64,000 nucleotides of DNA from Arthrobacter sp. MMS18-M83 (lineage in GTDB: Bacteria; Actinomycetota; Actinomycetes; Actinomycetales; Micrococcaceae), in NCBI RefSeq assembly GCF_026683955.1, contig NZ_CP113343.1:3410001-3474000 (forward strand). Reading direction: 5' to 3'. The notes below the pieces were generated by a model. That model was not told the origin of the DNA and did no database searches. It worked only from the letters and a program-made list of their open reading frames with translations. Shown here one piece after another: positions 1 to 7,483 of the stretch (position 1 is its first letter; each line of letters starts with the position of its first letter). A program made the position numbers and the translations under genes.

Positions 1-584
1 GCGAGGACCAGCTTCTCAAGCCTTCCCGTCCGGATTTCCGTCACGCCGTCGGCGACGGCCTGCTTCCAGTCGGCTTCGCTCAGCGATCCGCTCTCCAGTG
101 TGACCTTCCCGTCCCCGACGCCGGAGCCACCCGCCGCTGTAAGCTCACTGTCCGCAGGACTCAGCCAGCCCGCGAGGGCGGCGAGGGCACCCGCCTCGGT
201 GAGTTCGACGTCGTCGAGTGTCAACTGGGTGAGCCAGGACTGCCCATCCCGGATCCCGACCACAATCTCTGGAAGGATCAGGCGCGATTCAAAGGCGGAC
301 GTCTTGGAGAAAGCAAAGGAGCCAAAGGCTGCGGGGCCGGTGCCGGGGATCTCGAGGGGATCCGTGACGTCGGCCTCGATGACGAGGTGGCGCCACCAGA
401 TATCGGCCTCAAGGAAGCGATCAGGCCCGGTGGCAGTGAAGCGTGCAAGTTCGCCAAAGCCCACCAGCCCGTTCTCGCGGCGGGACCAGCACAGGACGTC
501 GTCCCGGACCAGAAACGACGGCAGCCCCCCGGAGGATGAATCGACATCGAGGGGGACTGTCAAGGTGCGGAGCGTGCTCGTCAT
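1..584 (-). CDS. menF: Isochorismate synthase MenF, N-terminal part (gene runs off the window)
   Basis: Reading leftward from an ATG at 584, an open frame of 194 codons reaches the window edge without a stop. It converts chorismate to isochorismate, the entry step of menaquinone synthesis. The visible part starts MTSTLRTLTVPLDV and near the edge has AVADGVTEIRTGRLEKLVLA, which is typical of the start of the chorismate-binding domain in isochorismate synthases (a lysine in this strand activates water). The catalytic C-terminal half is outside the window. It is divergent from menG. A TAATGT box at 594-599 lies 9 nt before the start, so the transcript may be nearly leaderless. The assignment rests on this motif and on the menaquinone neighbours; another chorismate-utilising enzyme is the main alternative. 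Confidence 0.8.
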   Translation of the reverse strand, partial: MTSTLRTLTVPLDVDSSSGGLPSFLVRDDVLCWSRRENGLVGFGELARFTATGPDRFLEADIWWRHLVIEADVTDPLEIPGTGPAAFGSFAFSKTSAFESRLILPEIVVGIRDGQSWLTQLTLDDVELTEAGALAALAGWLSPADSELTAAGGSGVGDGKVTLESGSLSEADWKQAVADGVTEIRTGRLEKLVL

Positions 585-735
585 GATGGAACAACATTAC
601 TCCCGCGGGCAACGGTAGCCGCGTTCGCCGGACGGGCCCCCGGCGGGAGCCCGAGGCCGGGAACCCAGACGGGAACCCGGGCAAGAACGGAGCGCCCCGA
701 AAGTTCTTCCCAAATTTGTCTGAGACAATTGCAGG

Positions 736-1512
736 GTGAACCGAGCATCCTTGGAAAAGCGTCCGGACGAAGTTGCGACGATGTTTGACGATGTCGCCCC
801 CAAATACGACGTCGTCAACGATGTCCTGTCCATGGGGCAGACCCGGCGTTGGCGCCGCGTCGTCGTGGAAGCGATGGATGTTCGGGTGGGCCAAAAGGTC
901 CTTGACCTGGCTGCCGGCACCGGTACCTCCAGCGAACCGTACGCCGACGCCGGAGTGGATGTTGTGGCCTGCGATTTCTCGCTGGGGATGCTGAAGGTTG
1001 GCAAGCGCCGCCGTCCGGACATCAACTTCGTTGCCGGAGACGCTACCAATCTGCCTTTCGCGGACAACTCCTTTGACGCGTGCACCATTTCCTTCGGCCT
1101 CCGCAACGTCAACGAACCACAGAAGGCCCTGGAAGAGATGCTCCGCGTCACCAAGCCCGGCGGACGCCTGGTCATCGCAGAATTCTCGGCCCCGGTGGTG
1201 CCCCTCTGGCGCACTATGTACACCGAATACCTGATGCGCGCCCTGCCTGCCATCGCCACCAAGGTCTCTTCCAACCCGGACGCCTACGTGTACCTTGCCG
1301 AGTCCATCCGCGCTTGGCCGGACCAGGACCACCTGGCCGCTTGGCTGCAGGAAGCCGGCTGGACCGACGTCAACTACCGCAACCTGAGCGGTGGCATCGT
1401 AGCGGTGCACCGCGCCCAGAAGCCCGGTGCCGAACACCGGGAAAGCGTCCCCGTGGCCAAGCTGCGCCGCCAGATCAAGCCGCGCCGCCAAGCCGGCGAT
1501 CAGTCCCGCTAA
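736..1512 (+). CDS. menG: Demethylmenaquinone methyltransferase MenG/UbiE
   Basis: 258 aa, GTG start. This SAM-dependent enzyme C-methylates demethylmenaquinone, the last step of menaquinone synthesis, at the membrane surface. Family signatures are visible: [13 protein letters not shown] near residues 17-29, glycine-rich SAM motif LDLAAGTGT at 56-64, and the ISFGLRNV segment in the middle. The length is normal for UbiE/MenG (about 230-260 aa); the C-terminus ends in a basic tail ([11 protein letters not shown]). The start follows a GACAAT box by six bases with no clear ribosome site, so a leaderless transcript is possible. The flavoprotein reductase gene starts 22 bp downstream, and the prenyl synthase after it, suggesting one operon. 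This resembles the Mycobacterium order menG / menJ / grcC1. Confidence 0.93.
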   Translation: MNRASLEKRPDEVATMFDDVAPKYDVVNDVLSMGQTRRWRRVVVEAMDVRVGQKVLDLAAGTGTSSEPYADAGVDVVACDFSLGMLKVGKRRRPDINFVAGDATNLPFADNSFDACTISFGLRNVNEPQKALEEMLRVTKPGGRLVIAEFSAPVVPLWRTMYTEYLMRALPAIATKVSSNPDAYVYLAESIRAWPDQDHLAAWLQEAGWTDVNYRNLSGGIVAVHRAQKPGAEHRESVPVAKLRRQIKPRRQAGDQSR

Positions 1513-1534
1513 CCGGCTTATTAACAAGGACGCT

Positions 1535-2878
1535 GTGAACGTACTGATAGTCGGCGCAGGACCAGCAGGTTCCACCGCCGCGTACTACCTTGCCCAGGCT
1601 GGAATCGCCGTGACGGTGCTGGAGAAGACCACCTTCCCGCGCGAAAAGGTCTGCGGCGACGGACTCACTCCCCGCGCGGTCCGCGAAATCCAGAAGCTCG
1701 GCCTTCCTCACGCCGAGGACGGGGGTTGGCGCCGCAACAAGGGGCTCCGCCTGATCGCCGGCGGCCGGACCATCGAGCTGCCCTGGCCCGAAGTTGCCGA
1801 CTTTCCCACCTACGGACTCATCCGCACCCGCCTCGGATTCGACGAGGAGTTGGCCCGGCACGCCCAGGCGGCAGGCGCCGTCGTCCTTGAACGCCACAGC
1901 GTCACCGAAGCCCTGCGCGACGACGCCGGGCGGGTGATCGGCGCCCGGGCCGCGATCCTCGACGAGTCCGGACGCAAGACGGGCGAAACGCGCGACTTCC
2001 ACGCCGACGTCGTACTCGCCGCGGACGGCAACTCGACCCGCACAGCCGTTTCGCTCGGCATCCACAAGCGCGATGACCGCCCGCTGGGCGTCGCGGTCCG
2101 CACCTATTTCGCCTCGCCCCGCCACGACGACGACTGGATGGAAGGCTGGCTTGAGCTGCCGGGCAAGTCCGGCAAGCCGCTGCCCGGCTACGGTTGGGTG
2201 TTCGGCGTCGGGGATGGAACGTCCAACGTTGGCCTCGGAATCCTGAACTCTTCCAAGGAATTCGGCAAGCTCGACTACAAGCAGGTCCTGCGCGAATGGA
2301 CCGCCGGCATGCCGTCCGATTGGGGCTTCACACCGGAAAACCAGGCGGGGGAGATCCGCGGCGCCGCGCTGCCCATGGGCTTCAACCGGACCCCGCACTA
2401 CTCGCCGGGGCTCATGCTCCTGGGCGACGCAGGCGGCATGGTTTCCCCGTTTAACGGCGAGGGCATTTCCTACGCCATGGAGTCCGCCCGCTTCGCGGCC
2501 GAGTTCATCATCGACGCATCGTCCCGTTCGCGCTCGGCGGGATGGACAGCCGACGACGCCGACGCGCACCTTTCGCGGTACGCGGACTACGTGCGGGACC
2601 AGTGGGGTTCACACTTCACCTTGGGACGCGTCTTTGCAGCGCTCATCGGCAAGCCTGCCGTCATGAAACTCGCGCTGCGGACCGGCATGCCCATCCCAGT
2701 GCTGATGCGCTTTGTGGTGAGGCTGCTCGCCAACCTCACGGATGCGTCCGCCAAGGGTTTCGAGGACCGCGTCATCCGCGTCCTCGAGATGCTTGTGCCA
2801 GCCACGTCCAACACTACGTCCACCGTCGTTTCCACTCGCGCCGGCACCGAATCAACGCTTTCCACCGCGAAAAGTTAG
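1535..2878 (+). CDS. menJ: Geranylgeranyl reductase family flavoprotein, probable menaquinone reductase MenJ
   Basis: 447 aa, GTG start chosen because AAGGA (1525-1529) precedes it and the product then begins MNVLIVGAGPAGSTAAYY, the FAD dinucleotide fold at the N-terminus. An in-frame ATG farther upstream lies inside menG and is unlikely. The family saturates isoprenoid double bonds; in mycobacteria MenJ reduces one bond of the menaquinone side chain. Visible motifs are GAGPAG (7-12), the FPREKVCGDGLTPRA substrate-side segment near 33-47, and LLGDAGGMVSPFNGEGI in the second half (FAD ribityl contact, DG/GD motif). It lies between menG and a long-chain prenyl diphosphate synthase, which favours menaquinone over archaeal-type lipids as substrate. 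The symbol is by analogy; the function is inferred from family and context. Confidence 0.82.
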   Translation: MNVLIVGAGPAGSTAAYYLAQAGIAVTVLEKTTFPREKVCGDGLTPRAVREIQKLGLPHAEDGGWRRNKGLRLIAGGRTIELPWPEVADFPTYGLIRTRLGFDEELARHAQAAGAVVLERHSVTEALRDDAGRVIGARAAILDESGRKTGETRDFHADVVLAADGNSTRTAVSLGIHKRDDRPLGVAVRTYFASPRHDDDWMEGWLELPGKSGKPLPGYGWVFGVGDGTSNVGLGILNSSKEFGKLDYKQVLREWTAGMPSDWGFTPENQAGEIRGAALPMGFNRTPHYSPGLMLLGDAGGMVSPFNGEGISYAMESARFAAEFIIDASSRSRSAGWTADDADAHLSRYADYVRDQWGSHFTLGRVFAALIGKPAVMKLALRTGMPIPVLMRFVVRLLANLTDASAKGFEDRVIRVLEMLVPATSNTTSTVVSTRAGTESTLSTAKS

Positions 2879-2887
2879 GGTTAACCC

Positions 2888-3991
2888 GTGACTCACTCTG
2901 CCGAACACAGTTGGACGCACGCCGGTCACGGCCTGCCGGACACTGTCGAACCCGCTCCAACCACCACCGCGATCGCCACTGGCCTGCAGCTTCCTGCCGG
3001 TTTTGCGGCTATCGCCAGGGACGTGGAGCTGGGTCCTGCCATCACCACCAACCTTGCCCGCGTGGAGAAGAAGCTCCGCGAAGCAATTGCCAACTCGGAC
3101 CCCCTGGCTGACGCAACGTCGCGTCACCTGGTGGAAGCCGGCGGCAAGCGCATCCGCCCGCTGTTGACCCTCCTGTGCGCCCACCTCGGTGACGCCTCCC
3201 GTCCGGAAGTGGTCCAGGCCGCCGTCGTCGTTGAACTGACGCACCTCGCAACCCTCTACCACGACGACGTGATGGACTCCGCGCCCTACCGACGCGGCGC
3301 TCCCACGGCCCACGAAGTCTGGGGCAACTCGGTGGCCATCCTCACCGGTGACCTGATCTTTGCCCGGGCCTCGATCTTGGTGTCCGAACTCGGTTCGCGT
3401 GCCTTGGGAATCCAGGCCCGCACCTTCGAGCGCCTGTGCCTCGGGCAGCTGCACGAAACCGTGGGCCCGCGTGAGGGCGAAGACGCCGTGGAACACTACC
3501 TCTCCGTTATCGCCGACAAGACCGGTTCGTTGGTTGCCGCCTCCGGCCAGCTCGGTGCCATCTTCGCAGGCGCCGACGAAGCCTTCGAAGACGTGCTCGT
3601 GGAATACGGCGAGAAAGTGGGCGTGGCCTTCCAGCTGGCCGATGACGTCATCGACGTTACCGGCGTGAAGGTCAAGTCCGGCAAGTCCCCGGGGACGGAC
3701 CTCCGCGAAGGCGTCCCCACTCTGCCCGTCCTGCTGCTCCGCAAGGCTGCCGACAATGGCGACCAGTCCGCCGTCGAACTCTTGAGACTGGTGGACGGCG
3801 ACCTGTCCTCCGATGAAGCGCTGGCCTTGGCCGTCGCCGGGCTGCGCAACCACCCTGTCACCGCTGAATCCTGGGTGATCGCGCGTCAGTGGTCAGCGGA
3901 AGCCATCGAGGCCTTGAAGCCGTTGCCCGAAGGCGTGGTCAAGGAATCGCTCACGAACTTCGCCCACGCCGTGGTGGAGCGCGCCAGCTAG
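2888..3991 (+). CDS. Long-chain polyprenyl diphosphate synthase
   Basis: 367 aa, GTG start 10 bp after the reductase stop, so probably co-transcribed. It elongates allylic diphosphates with isopentenyl diphosphate to make the menaquinone side chain. Both aspartate-rich motifs are present: DDVMD at 126-130 and DDVID at 252-256, with the GGKRIRP substrate motif at 85-91. An N-terminal extension of about 45 residues rich in T/A/P precedes the conserved domain; the true start could be a little downstream. Chain length (heptaprenyl to nonaprenyl) cannot be read reliably from sequence. The gene ends 14 bp before a 66-bp palindromic repeat. Confidence 0.9.
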   Translation: MTHSAEHSWTHAGHGLPDTVEPAPTTTAIATGLQLPAGFAAIARDVELGPAITTNLARVEKKLREAIANSDPLADATSRHLVEAGGKRIRPLLTLLCAHLGDASRPEVVQAAVVVELTHLATLYHDDVMDSAPYRRGAPTAHEVWGNSVAILTGDLIFARASILVSELGSRALGIQARTFERLCLGQLHETVGPREGEDAVEHYLSVIADKTGSLVAASGQLGAIFAGADEAFEDVLVEYGEKVGVAFQLADDVIDVTGVKVKSGKSPGTDLREGVPTLPVLLLRKAADNGDQSAVELLRLVDGDLSSDEALALAVAGLRNHPVTAESWVIARQWSAEAIEALKPLPEGVVKESLTNFAHAVVERAS

Positions 3992-4002
3992 GGTTGGCCG
4001 CG

Positions 4003-4073
4003 CGCCCCAACTAGCTCGCAGTTAACGTCGTTTTGACCCGTCATAACGACAACAACTGCTAGCTACTTGGGCG
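4003..4073. repeat. Palindromic repeat, family A, copy 1
   Basis: Core 4006-4071 (66 bp) begins CCCAACTAGCTCGCAGTT and ends in its imperfect inverse ACTTGGG; the centre carries ACGTCGTTTT and AACGACAACAAC. Four more copies occur at 13766, 17964, 23196 and 42902, always between genes. It sits just after the prenyl synthase stop and may also act as a weak terminator, but it lacks a clean T-run. Confidence 0.85.
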
Positions 4074-4090
4074 GGGACGGGCTTAATGCA

Positions 4091-4146
4091 ATGGCCCCGG
4101 TTCTTTGCAACGCTACGAGTCACGCGCTGCAACGAACCGGGACCAT
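4091..4146. repeat. Intergenic palindrome (single copy seen)
   Basis: Imperfect inverted repeat of about 22-bp arms: ATGGCCCCGGTTCTTTGCA on the left is matched on the right by TGCAACGAACCGGGACCAT. No other copy was noticed in the window. It belongs to a 440-bp stretch without a gene (3992-4432) that holds three different palindromes. Confidence 0.7.
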
Positions 4147-4271
4147 AATCTCCGTTCGCATCAGATTCACCGGAGGCATTTAGTGAATCCGGTTACAGCA
4201 TATGACAGATTTGTCACGGGTGCAACTTTCCCAGTCAATAGATTTTCCGGAGTTTGCCGGGGCTTCACGTT

Positions 4272-4363
4272 CCGTCCTGACCCTTTTTGAATCCGCAATG
4301 TCGCCGACACGCCTGCGAAGGGGTGTGTCCTGCGGATTTTGGGCCCAAAGAAGGTCAGGAAGG
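4272..4363. repeat. Nested palindromic repeat, family C, copy 1
   Basis: Outer arms CCGTCCTGACCCTTTTTG and (inverse) CAAAGAAGGTCAGGAAGG surround a degenerate inner hairpin built on GACACGCC / GGGTGTGTC. It lies 69 bp upstream of the DUF559-type gene, and copy 2 lies 28 bp downstream of it. Other copies are at 49756 and 61841. Confidence 0.8.
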
Positions 4364-4432
4364 CCTGGAAAGTTGTCCACATAGGGGAGATCGAAGCTAC
4401 TCTCACGAAGTGGATGCTGCTGAAGTGGGCGC

Positions 4433-5320
4433 ATGGATGTGATGCAATTCCTCCGGAACCGGGGTGGCGTGGCCAGGACTGAGCAACTACGGAGAGCGGG
4501 CTTCGCCAAATCGGCGTTGGCGACTGGCGTCGGCAATAGGTCGCTCAACCTGCTGCGCCGCGGGATCTACGCGATCGAGGGCGCCGATCGGGACATCGTT
4601 GCCGCGTTCCAGGCGAATGGCGTCTTGACCTGTGTCTCGGCTGCTCGTTTCTACAATTTGTGGCAGCTGCATGAGCCACGGAATGCTCAGAGACCCGGGG
4701 CCCTCCACCTCAGCTGCGGTAGCGGCCTTGCACGGGACGGTGTGGTGGACCATGCCCGCTGTACCCACCCGAAGCATCCATACCTTCCCGTGGCGGGATT
4801 GGCTGATGTCCTCATCCACGCCCTGAGATGCAGGGCGGAACTTGAGTCCTTGGTGTTGGTGCAATCTGCCGTTAGCCGCGGATTGATCACCACTGACTTC
4901 CTCAAGAAGAAGCTGCCAGGAAACCGCAACGGAGCAGCCCGGGCAGTATTGGATTTTGTACTGCCTAGGGCCGATTCCTTGCTTGAGGTGCTGGCACATA
5001 TGCACTTCGTCCGGGCGGGTCTCCGGGTCCGAATGCATGTGGAATTGGCCGGCGTCGGTGAGGTGGACTGCTTGATCAACGAGTGCCTCGTAGTGGAACT
5101 CGACGGCCGTACCCACTTGGAGCCGCGGCAGGTCAAGAAGGACCGGTACCGCGACAACGCCAGTGTGAGGGGTGGGCTCTTGTCATTGCGCTATTACTAC
5201 CAGGACGTGGTCCACCGCCCTGAAGAGATGGTCAACGAGATCTTGACCGTATTGCGGCACCGGGAAGTCGGCCACTTCGCCCCGGCGCGTTACGCGCCCG
5301 GGTGGGTGCCGCCGTCGTGA
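4433..5320 (+). CDS. Orphan AbiEi-type HTH / DUF559-like nuclease-fold protein
   Basis: 295 aa. The N-terminus (about 1-50: FLRNRGGVARTEQLRRAGF, then LLRRGIYAI) looks like the winged-helix domain of type IV AbiEi antitoxins. The C-terminal third resembles DUF559, a Vsr/PD-(D/E)XK-like fold: VGEVDCLINECLVVELDGRTH near 214-234 gives the candidate acidic residues D and E-x-D, followed by KKDRYRDN and LRYYYQDV. No AbiEii toxin gene is adjacent, so this is not a recognisable toxin-antitoxin pair. Both sides carry family C palindromes (4272-4363 and 5349-5446), and TTGTCCACA stands at 4373-4381. There is no strong ribosome site; the start could be the GTG or ATG six or nine bases downstream. Function is unknown. 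A second gene of similar type is at 56050. Confidence 0.75.
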   Translation: MDVMQFLRNRGGVARTEQLRRAGFAKSALATGVGNRSLNLLRRGIYAIEGADRDIVAAFQANGVLTCVSAARFYNLWQLHEPRNAQRPGALHLSCGSGLARDGVVDHARCTHPKHPYLPVAGLADVLIHALRCRAELESLVLVQSAVSRGLITTDFLKKKLPGNRNGAARAVLDFVLPRADSLLEVLAHMHFVRAGLRVRMHVELAGVGEVDCLINECLVVELDGRTHLEPRQVKKDRYRDNASVRGGLLSLRYYYQDVVHRPEEMVNEILTVLRHREVGHFAPARYAPGWVPPS

Positions 5321-5348
5321 TCCAGCAAGTCGTAATCCGTCAAACAGT

Positions 5349-5446
5349 GCGCCGTCCTGACCTTCTTTGGCGCAAAAAAGGCCGCGACACACCTCGAACA
5401 AGGCGTGTCGCGGCCCTTTGAAATTCAAACAGGGTCAGGAAGGCGC
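5349..5446. repeat. Nested palindromic repeat, family C, copy 2
   Basis: Outer arms GCGCCGTCCTGACC and GGTCAGGAAGGCGC (one mismatch) enclose a strong inner hairpin, GGCCGCGACAC...GTGTCGCGGCC. It lies between two convergent genes (stops at 5320 and 5482) and could also terminate transcription from both sides. Confidence 0.85.
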
Positions 5447-5481
5447 GGCCCCCGCAAAAACGGCCCCGCCAACCAAAGCCC

Positions 5482-5904
5482 TCAGTCTTCGTCGCTGAAA
5501 GCCCAGTCGAACATGTCGAACACGAACTCGGAGAACGTGCCTTCTTCGGATTTCCACTGGCCGCGGGCGTTGTTGCGGCGCCAGACGATGGGATCGGGGA
5601 CGCCGAGGTCGCCTACGCGGAAGCCCCACGTGAATTGCTCTTCCTCGTCCTCCAGAAACATGAGGAAGCCTTCGTCGTCCACTTCGAGCTCTTCGGGGTC
5701 CCAGAAGTAGTGGTAGGCCTCCATGAGGTCCTCGCAGCCACCGAGCGCGAGGTAGAACTCGCGCAAAACCATGGGAATGGTGAACGAGTGGGAGGCCAAG
5801 GCCTCGTCGAGTTCGGAGGCGGTGAGGCCGTCTTCTTCCTGCCATTCGTCCTCGAGATACTTCGGTACAAGCGCGCGGAACTTCTCGAGGAACATGTCAG
5901 TCAT
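5482..5904 (-). CDS. SMI1/KNR4 (SUKH)-like acidic protein
   Basis: 140 aa and very acidic (runs such as FLEDEEEQ, DEDs at the C-terminus). Residues about 20-60 (LTASELDEALASHSFTIPMVLREFYLALGGCEDLMEAYHYF) match the SUKH pattern in which a P-x-x-L-x-x-F/Y-Y helix is followed by a small-residue turn. SUKH proteins often serve as immunity proteins for nuclease toxins, but no toxin is adjacent and a housekeeping role is equally possible. On the minus strand TAGGAT (5911-5916) stands six bases before the ATG, so the mRNA is probably leaderless. The gene ends near family C copy 2 and follows the membrane protein gene by 13 bp, in the same direction. Confidence 0.65.
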   Translation of the reverse strand: MTDMFLEKFRALVPKYLEDEWQEEDGLTASELDEALASHSFTIPMVLREFYLALGGCEDLMEAYHYFWDPEELEVDDEGFLMFLEDEEEQFTWGFRVGDLGVPDPIVWRRNNARGQWKSEEGTFSEFVFDMFDWAFSDED

Positions 5905-5917
5905 GCTCCCATCCTAG

Positions 5918-6601
5918 CTAATCGCGGGCACGTGAATCGGCGCCTGTCGAGACCCCGGCGCGATGCCATCCACGGACCGCCAAGGGCACTCGCCAACCTC
6001 GACGCCAAGCCACCACACGGAAGGCGAAAACCAAGGCGGCAATCAGGGCCGCAGTCAGCCCGTTGAAGGCACCCATGTTCCAGAGCAGGGCCGTCAGGGC
6101 CGCTCCGCTGAAGGCCGGCAGCGCGTACAGATCCCGGGCATCGAAGAGCGTGGGGATTTCGTTGGCGGTGATGTCGCGGAGCAGGCCACCGCCCACAGCC
6201 GTGGTGACGCCCAACAGGATTGCAGCCACCGGATTCATCCCGGCGGCCAGCGCCTTGAGCGTTCCGGTGATGCAGAACAAAGCCAGCCCGCCGGCGTCGA
6301 ACAGCGTCAACAGCGAGGTAAAGCGCTGGATGCTTGAAAACAGGAAGTACACCAACACGGCGGCCAACAAGGGCGGCACCAGGTAGATCGGGTTGGTAAA
6401 CGCCGCGGGTGGGCCGGCGTTGATGATGATGTCGCGGATGACACCGCCGCCCAGGGACACGAGCGAAGCCAAGAGAAGGGAGCCGATGATGTCGAACTGC
6501 TTCTTGGCCGCGAGCAAGGACCCGGACACAGCGAAAAAGAACACGCCGGCCAGATCCAGCCATACCAGCGCGAGGTCAAACGTGAACAAATGCAGCTCCA
6601 T
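5918..6601 (-). CDS. TRIC/YadS-type membrane protein (trimeric intracellular cation channel family)
   Basis: 227 aa with about seven hydrophobic segments. It has the internally duplicated glycine pattern of the UPF0126/TRIC family: GGGVIRDII near residue 50 and GGGLLRDITANEIP near 140. Bacterial TRIC proteins are homotrimeric potassium or cation channels; the bacterial role is not well defined. The start at 6601 (MELHLFTFDLALVW) is chosen because a longer upstream frame would overlap the divergent sirB promoter and first codons. The C-terminus after the last membrane helix is basic. The physiological role in this strain is unknown; co-location with the sulfur genes is probably incidental. Confidence 0.85.
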   Translation of the reverse strand: MELHLFTFDLALVWLDLAGVFFFAVSGSLLAAKKQFDIIGSLLLASLVSLGGGVIRDIIINAGPPAAFTNPIYLVPPLLAAVLVYFLFSSIQRFTSLLTLFDAGGLALFCITGTLKALAAGMNPVAAILLGVTTAVGGGLLRDITANEIPTLFDARDLYALPAFSGAALTALLWNMGAFNGLTAALIAALVFAFRVVAWRRGWRVPLAVRGWHRAGVSTGADSRARD

Positions 6602-6652
6602 TCTTCGTTCACAGACGGGCGATCCTGCTTGCCCAACGTTACGCTTGCACCC

Positions 6653-7351
6653 ATGAACAGCCCTGTCTTGATCGCGTGCGCCCATGGAACCCGGAACGTC
6701 GGAGGGCAGGCCGCCATCCGCCAGGTCTTGGCTGACATCGAGGCCCTCCGTCCTGGCCTGACGGTTGTTGAGGCCTACGTCGACGTCCAGGAACCCGAGT
6801 TGTCCGGCGTGGTGGCGGGCCTTCCGGAAGGCACGCCCGCCGTCGTCGTTCCTTTACTGCTCAGCACGGGCTACCACGTCAAGGTGGACATCCCCAAGGC
6901 GATCAAGTCCCGCCCGGAGGTGTCCGCGGCACCGCCGCTGGGGCCGGATCCGCGCCTCGCGGAGCTGCTCGCCGCACGGTTGCGCGACGCCGGCCTGGGC
7001 GACGACGACGGCGTCCTGCTCGCCGCCGCCGGCTCGTCCTTGCCGGACGGTTCCGTCGATTCGGAAGAGCAGGCACGCCAGCTCGCCGAGCTGCTGCCCA
7101 ACAAGGTGCGCGTCGCCTATGGCGCGAGTGCCGAACCGAACGTGCCCGACGGCGTCGCGGCCCTGCGCGGGGAACTCACCGAAGACGGCGGCCGAGTCAT
7201 TGTGTCCTCGTATCTGCTGGCCACGGGCTACTTTCACGACCAGCTGTTCAAGTCCGGGGCCGACGTCGTGACGGCGCCGCTGCTGCCTTCTCCCGTGCTC
7301 GCGGAGATCGCGCTGGAACGCTACGACGCCGTTGTCGCCGCGCGCTCCTGA
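6653..7351 (+). CDS. sirB: Sirohydrochlorin ferrochelatase / CbiX-type chelatase
   Basis: 232 aa. It inserts Fe(II) into sirohydrochlorin to make siroheme, needed by the sulfite reductase encoded just downstream. Chelatase signatures: LIACAHGTRN at 6-15 (catalytic histidine) and VVVPLLLSTGYHVKVDIP about 60-80 (second histidine). The second half repeats the pattern more weakly (VIVSSYLLATGYFHDQL), as expected of a two-lobed CbiX-type protein. TACGCT at 6640-6645 lies seven bases before the ATG with no ribosome site, so a leaderless mRNA is likely; the -10 sits in the 51-bp gap shared with the divergent TRIC gene. Cobaltochelatase activity is the alternative, but sulfur context argues for siroheme. 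Confidence 0.88.
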   Translation: MNSPVLIACAHGTRNVGGQAAIRQVLADIEALRPGLTVVEAYVDVQEPELSGVVAGLPEGTPAVVVPLLLSTGYHVKVDIPKAIKSRPEVSAAPPLGPDPRLAELLAARLRDAGLGDDDGVLLAAAGSSLPDGSVDSEEQARQLAELLPNKVRVAYGASAEPNVPDGVAALRGELTEDGGRVIVSSYLLATGYFHDQLFKSGADVVTAPLLPSPVLAEIALERYDAVVAARS

Positions 7352-7425
7352 ACAGTTCCTTCGAATGCATAGCGGGGCCTCTCGAACAAGGTCCCACTGC
7401 GGTTCGTGACGAAATGTTTCCCTAG

Positions 7426-7483
7426 GTGACTCTTCGTTTCTGCTCCATTGTTGGAGAAATCTGGGCGGTTCTACAGTCGATGC
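7426..7483 (+). promoter_or_regulatory. Sulfur-type promoter of sirA-cysHDN
   Basis: GTGA (7426-7429), six bases, GTTTC (7436-7440), seven bases, -35 TTGTTG (7448-7453), 18-bp spacer, -10 TACAGT (7472-7477), then six bases to the sirA ATG. The GTGA/GTTTC block and all spacings are the same before the ssu-like operon (12459) and cysG (16642), suggesting a common activator or repressor next to the -35. The mRNA should be leaderless. Confidence 0.75.

Noticed and set aside
421..1575. Long minus-strand frame opposite menG
   Set aside because: No recognisable protein; it is a shadow caused by high GC, and menG on the other strand has full family motifs.
4373..4381. DnaA box marking a replication origin
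   Set aside because: A single TTGTCCACA, and no dnaA, dnaN or box cluster nearby.
4433..5320. Type IV toxin-antitoxin system
   Set aside because: Only the AbiEi-like part is present; no AbiEii nucleotidyltransferase gene lies on either side.
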